NCBI RefSeq assembly: GCF_005519465.1
Contig: NZ_CP027859.1
Location: forward strand, 558,001-622,000
Length of the DNA: 64,000 nt
Reading direction: 5' to 3'
Source of the DNA: Streptomyces clavuligerus
GTDB taxonomy: Bacteria; Actinomycetota; Actinomycetes; Streptomycetales; Streptomycetaceae
Position numbers and translations under genes: made by a program. Under the pieces are notes generated by a model. The model saw nothing but the letters and a program-made list of their open reading frames with translations, was not told the origin of the DNA and searched no databases. Below are positions 1 through 8,500 of the stretch, piece after piece (position 1 is the first letter of the stretch; each line of letters opens with the position of its first letter).

Positions 1-39
1 GAGATCCTCTGCTTGGGGGTTTTCCTGATCGGCTCAGCA

Positions 40-57
40 CGCGGGGGCTGCCCCGCG
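40..57 (-). terminator. Hairpin downstream of the first I36 gene
   Basis: A perfect 7-bp stem (cgcgggg / ccccgcg) with a 4-nt loop lies just past the stop codon of the minus-strand gene at 65-430. There is no clear T tract, which is usual for Streptomyces terminators. Confidence 0.5.
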
Positions 58-64
58 GCCGGCC

Positions 65-430
65 CTACTTCGAGAACGCGTAGGAGCTGATCCGGTCGTT
101 CCAGGGGCCGAGACCGTTCTGCGAGGCCCAGAACCAGGTGGACGCCCCGGCGATCCCGCTGTGCTCGAAGACCACCATCGCGCACGGCTGGTGCATCTGG
201 ATCGAGCTGATGCGGTCGTTCCACGCGGACGGGAGGTTGCGCTGCGAGGAGACGAAGACGCACTCGTCCGCGTAGAGGTCGATGGACGCACCCTGGTAGT
301 TCGCGTGTTCGTACACGGTGGCCACCCGCTGGGCCCTGGGTGCCGCGTCGGCGGTACCCGCCGCGCAGAGCACGAGGGACATCGCGGTGGCCGCGGCCAT
401 CAGGACCGCCGAACCGATTCGCTGGAGCAT
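65..430 (-). CDS. Secreted peptidase inhibitor family I36 (beta/gamma-crystallin-like) protein
   Basis: A 121-residue exported protein. The start is the ATG at 430, with GGAGG about 8 nt upstream; the frame extends further but lacks a better ribosome site. Residues 1-30 form a signal peptide (hydrophobic core LMAAATAMSLVLCAAG, cleavage near ADAAP). The mature part has the short crystallin-like repeat seen in I36 metalloproteinase inhibitors: two YEHxxYxG / FEHSGxxG strands, each followed by a WNDRISS motif, and two cysteines. Family members such as Streptomyces SMPI inhibit secreted metalloproteases; inhibition here is inferred. A paralogue with the same WNDR(I/L)SS signature lies at 57367-57804. 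Confidence 0.8.
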   Translation of the reverse strand: MLQRIGSAVLMAAATAMSLVLCAAGTADAAPRAQRVATVYEHANYQGASIDLYADECVFVSSQRNLPSAWNDRISSIQMHQPCAMVVFEHSGIAGASTWFWASQNGLGPWNDRISSYAFSK

Positions 431-608
431 GCGTGGCCTCCGGAGTGGGAACCCGGACGCGGGTGCGTCCCGGGCACCCACCCCCACGGGCCCGCGCCAC
501 CCCCGGTTCACCGCCCCGTCCCCGTACGGGGAAACACGCCGTCCCCGGAACGGACGCCGGGGACGGGGGCGGAGCGGGGGGCGACATCACCCCGAAATCA
601 GCACAGGT

Positions 609-627
609 TAAGGTAAGGCTCACCTTA
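609..627 (+). promoter_or_regulatory. Iron box (DmdR/IdeR operator)
   Basis: The 19-bp site taaggtaaggctcacctta matches the actinomycete iron-box consensus TTAGGTTAGGCTCACCTAA at 16 of 19 positions and is nearly palindromic. It sits 30 nt upstream of the GTG start of the siderophore-binding protein and just upstream of a possible -10 element (taggca, 635-640). A DmdR-type repressor with Fe2+ would be expected to shut the operon off when iron is plentiful. Confidence 0.85.
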
Positions 628-657
628 TTCGTTGTAGGCAGAATCGGGAGCCCCGCC

Positions 658-1719
658 GTGCGTGGCAGAAGTGTGAAGGCCGTACTGGCCGCGTTGGTCG
701 TCGGCGGTCTGGTCGCCGGGTGCGCAGGATCGGACGGGGACTCCGCCGCCGGATCGGCGAAGGGCGGTGACAGCGCCCGGAGCGCCGTCACCGGCGCCAA
801 GGACGGCAAGGGCCCCTCCGCCGCGCCCAGCGCGCTGCCGGACGGCAAGGGAACGGACGCCGGGGACGGGGAGTTCCCCCGTACCGTCGGCCACTTCCAG
901 GGGAAGACCGAGCTGAAGAAGGCGCCCCGGCGGATCGCCGTCCTCTCCACCGGGCAGCTCGACGACCTGCTGACCCTGGGCACCGTTCCGGTCGCCGCGA
1001 CCCGGGGCGAGAACGCCGGGCTGGTGCCGGACTACCTCGCCGACGCCTTCCCCGCGCACAAGAAGCAGCTCGGCGCGATGACCGACGCGGGGACCCGGGC
1101 CGCGCCCAACCTGGAGTCGCTGGACCGCGCCAAGCCCGATCTGATTCTCGCCAACACCTCCCTCGGTGACCTCTACCCCAAGCTCTCGGCCATCGCGCCG
1201 ACCGTCGTCACCAAGGGCCAGGGCATCAACTGGAAGACCGATCTGCTGCTGGTCGGCGCGGCGATCGGCAAGGCAGGACAGGCGCAGAAGGTCCTCGACG
1301 CCTTCGCCGATGAGGCCCGGGAGAGCGGCGCGCGGCTGGGCGCACGGGACGCCGAGGTCTCCATGGTGCGGTTCACCCCCGGCCGTACCAGGATGTTCGG
1401 CGTGTCGTCCTTCACCGGTTCCATCGCCGTCGACCTCGGGGTGAAGCGTCCGAAGAGCCAGGAGTTCCTGGCGGTGTCGGAGGACATCAGCGCCGAGCGG
1501 ATCGACGCCGCCGACGGCGAGTGGATCTTCTACTCCGTGCAGGGCGACCCGGCGAAGACGGAGGCGGGCAGTGTGCTCGCCGGGCCGCTGTGGCAGTCGC
1601 TGAAGGCCGTCAAGGGCAAGCGGGCGATCCAGGTCGACGACGACCCGTGGTACCTCAACGCGGGCCCCACGGCGGCCGGTCTCGTCCTCGACGAACTCAC
1701 CGACCGGCTCGGCGGCTGA
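658..1719 (+). CDS. Iron-siderophore ABC transporter substrate-binding lipoprotein
   Basis: A 353-residue FecB/BtuF-type binding protein. The GTG at 658 is chosen because GGGAG precedes it and the next residues form a lipoprotein signal ending in a lipobox LVAGC (Cys22). After a Gly/Ser/Lys-rich linker the periplasmic-binding fold starts with RRIAVLSTGQLDDLLTLG, the usual first strand and helix. A long central helix follows (around VLDAFADEARESGARLG), then the second lobe. It would capture a ferric siderophore outside the membrane and deliver it to the two permeases downstream. The iron box at 609-627 predicts derepression under iron starvation. No ATPase gene follows, so one must be supplied from elsewhere. 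Confidence 0.9.
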   Translation: MRGRSVKAVLAALVVGGLVAGCAGSDGDSAAGSAKGGDSARSAVTGAKDGKGPSAAPSALPDGKGTDAGDGEFPRTVGHFQGKTELKKAPRRIAVLSTGQLDDLLTLGTVPVAATRGENAGLVPDYLADAFPAHKKQLGAMTDAGTRAAPNLESLDRAKPDLILANTSLGDLYPKLSAIAPTVVTKGQGINWKTDLLLVGAAIGKAGQAQKVLDAFADEARESGARLGARDAEVSMVRFTPGRTRMFGVSSFTGSIAVDLGVKRPKSQEFLAVSEDISAERIDAADGEWIFYSVQGDPAKTEAGSVLAGPLWQSLKAVKGKRAIQVDDDPWYLNAGPTAAGLVLDELTDRLGG

Positions 1720-1744
1720 GCGACCGGCAGCCGACAGCCCACCG

Positions 1745-2803
1745 ATGAAGGCCCCCGTCGCCGGGGCCGGGCGGTGTGTCCCCTCCGTACCGGGGAGACA
1801 CACCGTCCGGCATGTCCTCGGCCCCCTCCTCGCCCTCGTTCTCACCACCGTCGCCGCCGTGCTCAGCCTGGCCGTCGGGGCCCGGCCGGTGCCGCCCGCC
1901 GCCGTGCTGGACGCGCTGCTGCACGGCGCGTCGGCCGACGACCCGGACGCCCTGGTCGTCCGGTCCCTGCGGGTGCCGCGGACCGCCGTCGCCCTGGTCG
2001 CGGGGGCCGCGCTCGGTCTCGCCGGGGCGGCGCTCCAGGCCGTGACCCGCAACCCGCTCGCCGACCCGGGCATCCTCGGTCTCAGCCAGGGCGCCGCGGC
2101 CGGTGTCGTCCTCGCCATCGCCACCGGCCGGGCCGATGGCTTCAGTGGATATGTCTGGTACGCGTTCACGGGCGCGGTGCTCGCCGCGTGTCTGGTGTAC
2201 GCGGTCGCGGCCCGGGGGCGGGGCGGGGCGGACCCGGTGCGGCTCGCGCTCGCCGGTTCGGCCCTGTCCGCGATGATCACGGGCGCCACGACGGTCGCGC
2301 TGACCTCCAGTTCGGCCACGCTCGACCAGTTCCGGTTCTGGCAGGTGGGTGCCGTCGACGGCCGGGACCCGGGGACGGTGGTCGCGATGCTGCCCGCCCT
2401 CGCCGTGGGAACGGTCCTGCTCCTCGGCTGCGCCCGCGGTCTCGACGGGCTCGCCCTCGGCGACGACACGGCACGCGCCCTCGGCCACCGCGTCCAGCGG
2501 ACCCGGGTGCTGGCGGCGCTCGCCGCGACCCTGCTGACGGCCGCCGCCGTCGCCGCGGCGGGCCCGATCGCCTTCGTCGGCCTCGCCGTCCCGCATCTGG
2601 CCCGCCGTCTCGTGCCGGACGGCCACCGCCACACGCTGCCGATGTCCGCCCTGCTGGGTGCCTGTCTGCTGCTCACCGCCGATGTCGCCGGACGGGTGGT
2701 GCGGCCCCCGGGCGAGGTACCGGCCGGTGTGATGACCGCGCTGGTCGGCGTGCCCGTGCTGATCTGGCTGGTACGGCGGCGGCGGACAGTGGGGGACGCA
2801 TGA
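1745..2803 (+). CDS. FecCD-family siderophore permease, subunit 1
   Basis: A 352-residue polytopic membrane protein with about nine or ten hydrophobic segments. It has the FecCD signature LRVPRTAVALVAGAALGLAG followed by LQAVTRNPLADPGILGLSQG, and a C-terminal GPIAFVGLAVPHLARRL, the cytoplasmic region that contacts the ATPase. The start is ATG 1745; the ribosome site is weak, and the gene follows the binding protein by 25 nt, so coupling is likely. Its stop overlaps the start of the next permease (ATGA), typical of a heterodimeric FecC/FecD pair. It should form half of the inner-membrane channel for the ferric siderophore. Confidence 0.9.
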   Translation: MKAPVAGAGRCVPSVPGRHTVRHVLGPLLALVLTTVAAVLSLAVGARPVPPAAVLDALLHGASADDPDALVVRSLRVPRTAVALVAGAALGLAGAALQAVTRNPLADPGILGLSQGAAAGVVLAIATGRADGFSGYVWYAFTGAVLAACLVYAVAARGRGGADPVRLALAGSALSAMITGATTVALTSSSATLDQFRFWQVGAVDGRDPGTVVAMLPALAVGTVLLLGCARGLDGLALGDDTARALGHRVQRTRVLAALAATLLTAAAVAAAGPIAFVGLAVPHLARRLVPDGHRHTLPMSALLGACLLLTADVAGRVVRPPGEVPAGVMTALVGVPVLIWLVRRRRTVGDA

Positions 2804-3876
2804 CGACGACATCCGGGCGGGCCGTTGCCCCGCCCCGTTCCGGCCGGTCGCCCGCCCACGGTCTGCGGGTGCTGCGCGTCGGCCGGTTCTCGCTCCTGTG
2901 GCACCGGCGTTCCGCCGCCGTGGCCGCCGTCCTCCTGCTGGTGCTCGCCTCCGTCATGACGGTGTCCGCGTCGGCCGGGCAGACCTGGGTGCCGCCGGGC
3001 GAGGTGTACGCGGTCCTGCGCGGCGCCGACAGCCCCAGCACACTGCTGGTGGCCGAGTTGCGGGTACCGAGGATCGTCCTCGGCGCCCTCGTCGGCACCG
3101 CCCTGGGGCTCGCCGGGGCGCTGGTGCAGTCCGTCACCCGCAACCCCCTGGCCTCACCGGATGTGATCGGTGTCGGCCACGGTGCCGCCGCGGCCACCGT
3201 GTTCGCCCTGGCGACGGGGGTCACCGCCTCCCCGAACGCGCTGCCGCTGGTGTCCGTCGCAGGCGGCCTCGTCGCCGCGGGCGCGGTGTGGGCGATCGCC
3301 TGGCGGGGTTCCCTGCGCTCCAGCCGGTTCGTCCTGACCGGGGTCGGCATCGGTGTCGTGCTCTCCGCCGTGGTCCAGCTCTATCTGACCGAGAGCGAGC
3401 TGGAACAGGCCGAGCTGGTCAAGCTCTGGCTGACCGGCAGCCTCAACGGCCGTGGCTGGGACCAGGCGGTGCCCCTCGCGGCGGTGCTGCTGCTGACCCT
3501 CCCCGCCCTGCTGTGGGCGACGCGCGCCCTGGGCCCGCTCGGTCTCGGAGCGGAGACGGCCACCGCGCTCGGCTTCCCCCTCCAGCGGGCGCAGCTCGGG
3601 CTCACCGTCATCGGTGTGGTCCTCGCCGCGAGCGCGACCGGGGCGGCCGGCCCCATCGGCTTCGTCGCGCTGACCGCGCCGCAGCTCGCCCTGCGCCTCA
3701 CCCGCACCCCACAGCTCCCCCTGGTCTGTTCGGGGCTGGTCGGCGCGGTGACCCTGACCGCCGCCGACCTCGCGGCCCGTACGGTGCTGACCCCGCTGGA
3801 GGTTCCGGTGGGCGCGCTCACCGCGCTGGTCGGGGCGCCGTATCTGCTGTGGCTGCTCGGACGGTCGGGGAAGTAG
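2800..3876 (+). CDS. FecCD-family siderophore permease, subunit 2
   Basis: A 358-residue FecCD permease starting at ATG 2800, which overlaps the previous stop by 4 nt. The frame stays open far upstream, but that part lies inside the first permease gene and is not coding. Signatures: LRVPRIVLGALVGTALGLAG, VQSVTRNPLASPDVIGVGHG and GPIGFVALTAPQLALRLT near the C-terminus, with about ten membrane segments. The N-terminal 35 residues are a basic cytoplasmic tail. It is the last gene of the iron-box operon. No ABC ATPase gene lies within the next 55 kb on either strand. Confidence 0.9.
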   Translation: MTTTSGRAVAPPRSGRSPAHGLRVLRVGRFSLLWHRRSAAVAAVLLLVLASVMTVSASAGQTWVPPGEVYAVLRGADSPSTLLVAELRVPRIVLGALVGTALGLAGALVQSVTRNPLASPDVIGVGHGAAAATVFALATGVTASPNALPLVSVAGGLVAAGAVWAIAWRGSLRSSRFVLTGVGIGVVLSAVVQLYLTESELEQAELVKLWLTGSLNGRGWDQAVPLAAVLLLTLPALLWATRALGPLGLGAETATALGFPLQRAQLGLTVIGVVLAASATGAAGPIGFVALTAPQLALRLTRTPQLPLVCSGLVGAVTLTAADLAARTVLTPLEVPVGALTALVGAPYLLWLLGRSGK

Positions 3877-4049
3877 CCGGTTCCCTTCGCCGTGGCCCCG
3901 CCGCGCGGACCGGCGCGCCCCGGCCGCACGACGGCCCCGCCGGACGGAAGGGGCGCACCCCCGGCACCGCCCGCGGCGGGGAGAAGATTGCCCCCGTCGT
4001 CCCGTGGACCGTACGGTGCGCCTGACAGGGCGGTGGAGAAGGGGAAGTG

Positions 4050-4787
4050 ATGATCTCGGAACCCGAGCTGGCCGGTGCGGATGACAGCGGCGGCGGACGG
4101 TGGGCGGAGGGCCTGGACGGGCAGGCCCCTGATGGGCCCGGCCCGGACCGTGGTCCCGGGGCGGTGCGGGAGTCTCCCGGGCGGCCCGGGGTCCGGGGCT
4201 GGCTCTGGGCGGTGGGCGGTGGCGCCGTCGCCTCCGCGATCTGGGCCGGGGGGCTCTGGGCGTACGAAGCGGGTCCCCCGGACACCGGTGGCTACCGGGC
4301 TTCGCGCGATCTCTGCACGGATGTGCCGCTGCGCTCGATCACCGCGATCCTCGGCATGCCGGAGCCGGGGCTGCCCACCTCCACCACGCATCCCGACCGC
4401 TCCACCGCGGCCTGCCAGTATCTCTTCCCGCCGCCGGGGAAGGACGGGAGCTTCGATCGACCGGGTGTCCATCTGGTCTACACCCTGCACCGGCGGACCG
4501 ACCCGGGCCCGGAGTTCGAGGCCGCCGTCCAGGCCCGCGCCGACCGGGAGAAGCCAGGGGCCGCGCTGGAGACCGTCGACGGCCTCGGGGAGCGGGCGTA
4601 CGTCCACGGTGCCGATTCCTCGGCGGCCACCCTCCATGTCCTCGACGGTCAGGCCACCCTCACGCTCAGCCTCACCACAAGCGCGCCCACCCGCAGCGAC
4701 CCGACGGGCGTGCCCACCGATCTGACCGCCGTTCAGGACAGCGCGGTGCAGGACCTCCGCGCGGCGCTCGACGCCCTCCGGTCCTGA
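4050..4787 (+). CDS. Membrane-anchored protein with DUF3558-like extracellular domain
   Basis: A 245-residue protein of unknown function. The first 48 residues are acidic and Gly/Pro-rich; a single membrane helix follows (WLWAVGGGAVASAIWAGGLWAY), then an extracytoplasmic domain with two cysteines (DLCTDVPL and TAACQYLF). The spacing of DLC...V...L and ...C.Y resembles the DUF3558 lipoprotein family, but this is only a resemblance. GTG 4047 is directly adjacent to ATG 4050, and GGAGAAGGGGAAG precedes both, so either could be used. It is probably transcribed separately from the transporter. Confidence 0.65.
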   Translation: MISEPELAGADDSGGGRWAEGLDGQAPDGPGPDRGPGAVRESPGRPGVRGWLWAVGGGAVASAIWAGGLWAYEAGPPDTGGYRASRDLCTDVPLRSITAILGMPEPGLPTSTTHPDRSTAACQYLFPPPGKDGSFDRPGVHLVYTLHRRTDPGPEFEAAVQARADREKPGAALETVDGLGERAYVHGADSSAATLHVLDGQATLTLSLTTSAPTRSDPTGVPTDLTAVQDSAVQDLRAALDALRS

Positions 4788-4915
4788 GCCTCCCCGCCTG
4801 ACCTTCCGCGCCTGAGCCGAGGATGTCCGACTCGAAGACCACGGTGCGCCCGTCGGCGCCGACCGCGTTCGAGGTCTGCCTGGTGCCTCGGCCGACGGCC
4901 GACCCCCAACCCCCC

Positions 4916-4941
4916 GGGCACCGGGCACCGGGCACCGGGCC
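4916..4941. repeat. 7-bp tandem repeat (gggcacc)
   Basis: Three near-perfect tandem copies of gggcacc lie in the intergenic stretch between the membrane protein and the small exported peptide. No function can be assigned. Confidence 0.6.
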
Positions 4942-4962
4942 ACATTGGATGGTGTAGACCTC

Positions 4963-4992
4963 TTGTCGATCTTCCCTGGTTATGGCTAGTTT
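4963..4992 (+). promoter_or_regulatory. Possible promoter and leader hairpin of the small exported peptide gene
   Basis: A -35-like ttgtcg (4963-4968) and a -10-like tagttt (4987-4992) are spaced by 18 bp, about 80 nt before the start codon at 5072. The predicted leader contains a perfect 7-bp hairpin at 5001-5018 (gccgccg / cggcggc). The region is locally AT-rich compared with its surroundings. This was assigned by eye only. Confidence 0.3.
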
Positions 4993-5071
4993 TCTCCTTG
5001 GCCGCCGCTCTCGGCGGCTCTCGTAAGACGCACGTTTTGTTCATGTTCCCCCTCTGACAAGGGAGTTCCAC

Positions 5072-5329
5072 ATGTTCAGACGCACAGCCACAACTCTTGC
5101 CATCACTCTCGCGGGTGCCGCTCTGGCGCTCGGTGTCTCATCTACTACTGCCACGGCGGCCCCGGCCGCGGCCCAGTCCTCGGCCACGACGGCCGCGGCG
5201 GCGAACGCGTTCCGCATCGTCGGCTACGGCGCGACGAAGGCGGAGTGCGAGGCGAAGGGCCGCGCCGGAGAGGGGCTGTGGGGCAAGGTGTGGTGGTGCG
5301 CGCCGTACGGCAGCGTCTGGGCGCTCTGA
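5072..5329 (+). CDS. Small secreted protein of unknown function
   Basis: An 85-residue exported peptide with a strong ribosome site (AAGGGAG, 7 nt before ATG). Residues 1-30 form a signal peptide ending ATAAPAAA. The mature part of roughly 40-50 residues has two cysteines, in TKAECEAKG and VWWCAPYG, probably one disulphide, and four aromatic residues at the C-terminus. Similar tiny YxxxxxCxxxG...W.C proteins are common in Streptomyces, but I know no proven role. A perfect 11-bp hairpin 25 nt downstream suggests a short monocistronic transcript. Confidence 0.7.
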   Translation: MFRRTATTLAITLAGAALALGVSSTTATAAPAAAQSSATTAAAANAFRIVGYGATKAECEAKGRAGEGLWGKVWWCAPYGSVWAL

Positions 5330-5353
5330 GCACGGTAGGAACGCGTGCGCCGC

Positions 5354-5391
5354 GAGCCCCCGCCCCTCTCCCCAGGAGGCGGCGGGGGCTC
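5354..5391 (+). terminator. Rho-independent-like hairpin after the small secreted protein
   Basis: A perfect 11-bp stem (gagcccccgcc / ggcgggggctc) with a 16-nt loop, 25 nt past the stop at 5329. No T tract follows. Confidence 0.6.
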
Positions 5392-5540
5392 ACCCGTCGT
5401 CACCTCCGCCACCAGGTACTTTAGGCTGCTCAGAGGGCATGTCCGGAGGGCATGCCACGACCCGCGCGGGGACGGACCGAAGAAGCCGGGCGGCACAGCC
5501 CGCGAAAGCGGGACCACACCGGGAGGGACGGGGCGACGCG

Positions 5541-8500
5541 GTGGGACGCCGGGAGAAACCACTCGACCCCGCCGCCGGGCCCGTCGAGGCGTTCGCCCAT
5601 GAGCTGCGCGCCCTGCGCCGGGCGGCGGGCTCCCCCACCTACCGGGCCATGGCCGAGGACACCCCCTACTCGGCCCCCACCCTCTCCGGCGCCGCCTCCG
5701 GCGAGCGGCTGCCCTCCCTCCCCGTCACCCTCGCCTTCGTCCGTGCCTGCGGCGGCGACGAGGCCGCGTGGACCGAACGCCGCCTGAAGGCAGCCGCCGA
5801 CGGGTCCGCCACCACCCCCGACGACGGGACCGGGGCCCCCTACCCGGGGCTCGCCCGGTACGGCACCGAGGACCGCGCGCACTTCTTCGGCCGGGAGGAA
5901 CTCGTCGCCGATCTGCTGGAGCTGACCCGGCACCACCCGGTCGCCGCCCTGGTCGGCGCCTCCGGCAGCGGCAAGTCCTCCCTGCTGCGGGCCGGTCTGG
6001 TGCCCGCGGTCCAGGAGGACCCCGCCACGGACGCCGCCGTCATCCGCATCCTCACCCCGGGACCGGCCCCGTTCCGGACCCATCAGGCGCTCCTGACCCC
6101 CGGGGCGCTCCTCCTGGTCGACCAGTTCGAGGAGGTCTTCACCCTCTGCCGGGACCCCGCCGAACGCGACGCCTTCATCGGACTGCTGACCGGTCCCGGC
6201 CGCCGGGCCGTCCTCGCGGTGCGCGCCGACTTCTCCGGGCGGTGCGCCGAACACCCCGCCCTCGCCGCCGCCCTCAGGGAGGCCGCCCTCCTCGTCGGCC
6301 CGATGACACCGGAACAGCTCCGGGCGGCCGTCGTCGGCCCCGCCACGGCGGAACGGCTGATCGTGGAACGGGAACTGACCGCCCGGATCGTCGCCGACGC
6401 CGCCGGGGAGCCCGGCGGGCTGCCCCTGCTGTCCCACGCCCTGCTGGAGACCTGGCGACGGCGGCGCGGACGGACCCTCACGGCGGAGGCGTACGAGGCC
6501 ATCGGCGGGATGCGGGGCGCCGTCGCGCACACCGCCGAAGAGGTCTTCACCGCCCTCGGCCCGCACGAGAGGCAGGCCGCCCGCGCCCTCCTGCTGCGGC
6601 TGATCTCCCCCGGCGACGCCACCGAGGACACCCGCCGCTCGGCCGCCCGCGCCGAACTCCCGCCCGGCCCCGCCGCCGGGCACGTCCTGGAACGGCTGGT
6701 CCGGGCCCGGCTGCTCACCGTCGACGACGGCACCGTCGACCTCGCCCACGAGGCCCTGATCCGGGGCTGGCCCCGGCTGCGCGGCTGGATCGAGCGGGAC
6801 CGCGACCGGCTCCGGCTGCACCGCAGGCTCATCGACGCGGCCCGCACCTGGGACCGCCTCGGCCGGGACGAGGGCGCGCTCTACCGGGGCGCCCAGCTCG
6901 CGGCGGCCCGGGAGGCGTTCGCCCCGTTCCCCGACGGCACCGCCGAAGACCGGGCACACCCCGGGAGCACCCGCCGGACCCTCCCCGTGGACGGGGGTCC
7001 CGACGGCGCCGCGATCCCGCTGACCGACGGGGAACGGGACTTCCTCACCGCCTCCCTGCGCGCCGACGACGACCGGCTGCGCGCCGCCCAGCGGGCCGCA
7101 CGCCGCCTGCGCCTCCTGACGGCCGCCCTCTCCGCCCTGCTCTGTCTCACCGCGGTCGCAGGGCTGGTCATCCAGCGGCAGAACACCGTCGCCGAGCGGC
7201 GCGCGGTCGAGTCGGAGGCTCGCAGAATCGCCGAGACGGCGCGCAGCGTACGCGCTTCCGACCCGCGCACCGCGCTGCGGCTCGGGCTCGCGGCCTGGCG
7301 CCTCGCCGAGCTGCCGGAGACCCGGCGCGCCCTCTTCGAGGCGGCGGACCAGCCGCTGACCGACCGGTTCGACCTCCCCGAGATACCCGCCGACCTGGAG
7401 CCCCACGAGAACGACGACAACTCCTCCTGGCCGGTGCTCTCGGCGGACGGGCGCACCGTGAGCGTCGTCGGCCCCGACCGGGTCGCCCGCTGGGACGCCG
7501 CCACCCGCGCCCGACTCCCCGACCTGCCCGGTCTCGGCGCCGCCGCCGACCGGATGCTCGCGATCGACCCCGACGCGCGGCGGGTGGCGTACGGGAACCG
7601 GGACGGCGTCCGGATCTGGGACACGGCGGCGGGACGGCCCACCGGCGGCCCCTTCGGCCCCCGAGGCAGCCACCAGGAGGGCTGGTTCGGCCCCGGCGGC
7701 CGTCTCTACGTCTCCTACCGCCCCGGCGCGGGACTGACGCTGTGGGACACCCGTACCGGACGGCGGCTCCTCGCGGTGCCCGGGAAACAGACGCCCGTAC
7801 GGCTCGTCACCCTCTCCGCCGACGACGGGCTGCTCGCCTTCTGCCCGAGCGGCGGACGTCTTCAGCTGTGGGACACCGGCTCGGGCCGTCGGCTCGCCAC
7901 GCCCGGGGCGTCCGGTATCTGTGCGGCGGAGTCCCTGGTGCCCGCGCCGGACGGCCGGTCGTTCGCGGTCTCCACGGAAGGCGGCGTCCGCGTGTGGGAC
8001 GCCCGTACCGGCCGGACCCTCCACCGGATACCGGCCCGCGGATCGGCCACCACGGCGTTCGGCTCGGACGGGACCCTGCTCGCCACCCTCGACTCCGCCG
8101 GGGTCGGGCTCTGGCGGCTCACCACCGGTGCCCCGCCCCGTCCGCTGCTCCGGGTCCCCCGGGGCGCCATGAACCTGGCCGAGCTGCGGATCGACCCCGA
8201 CACCGGTGCGCTCCGCTCACTGGAGTACCAACCGTCGCTGACACTCTGGACGTTCGCCTACGACCGTGCCGCCGCCCAAGGCCCCGGCGCGGCGCCACTC
8301 GGGCGGGCGGCGTACAGCCCCGACGGCACCCGGCTTGTAACCCACCGGGCCGGTGCCTACCGGGTCCGGGACGCCGCCGACGGCCGGGTCCTGGCGGTGC
8401 TCCCCGGGCCCGGCGGGGCCGTGGGCTGCGGCGAGTGCGTGCCCATGGCGTTCAGCCCGGACGGCCGGCACTTCGGCTACGCGGACGCGTCGGGTCGGCT

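Noticed and set aside
4840..4950. A readable minus-strand fragment (GADGRTVVFESDILGSG) between two genes
   Set aside because: Too short, no start codon or ribosome site, and no family match that I could name. It could be chance in GC-rich DNA.
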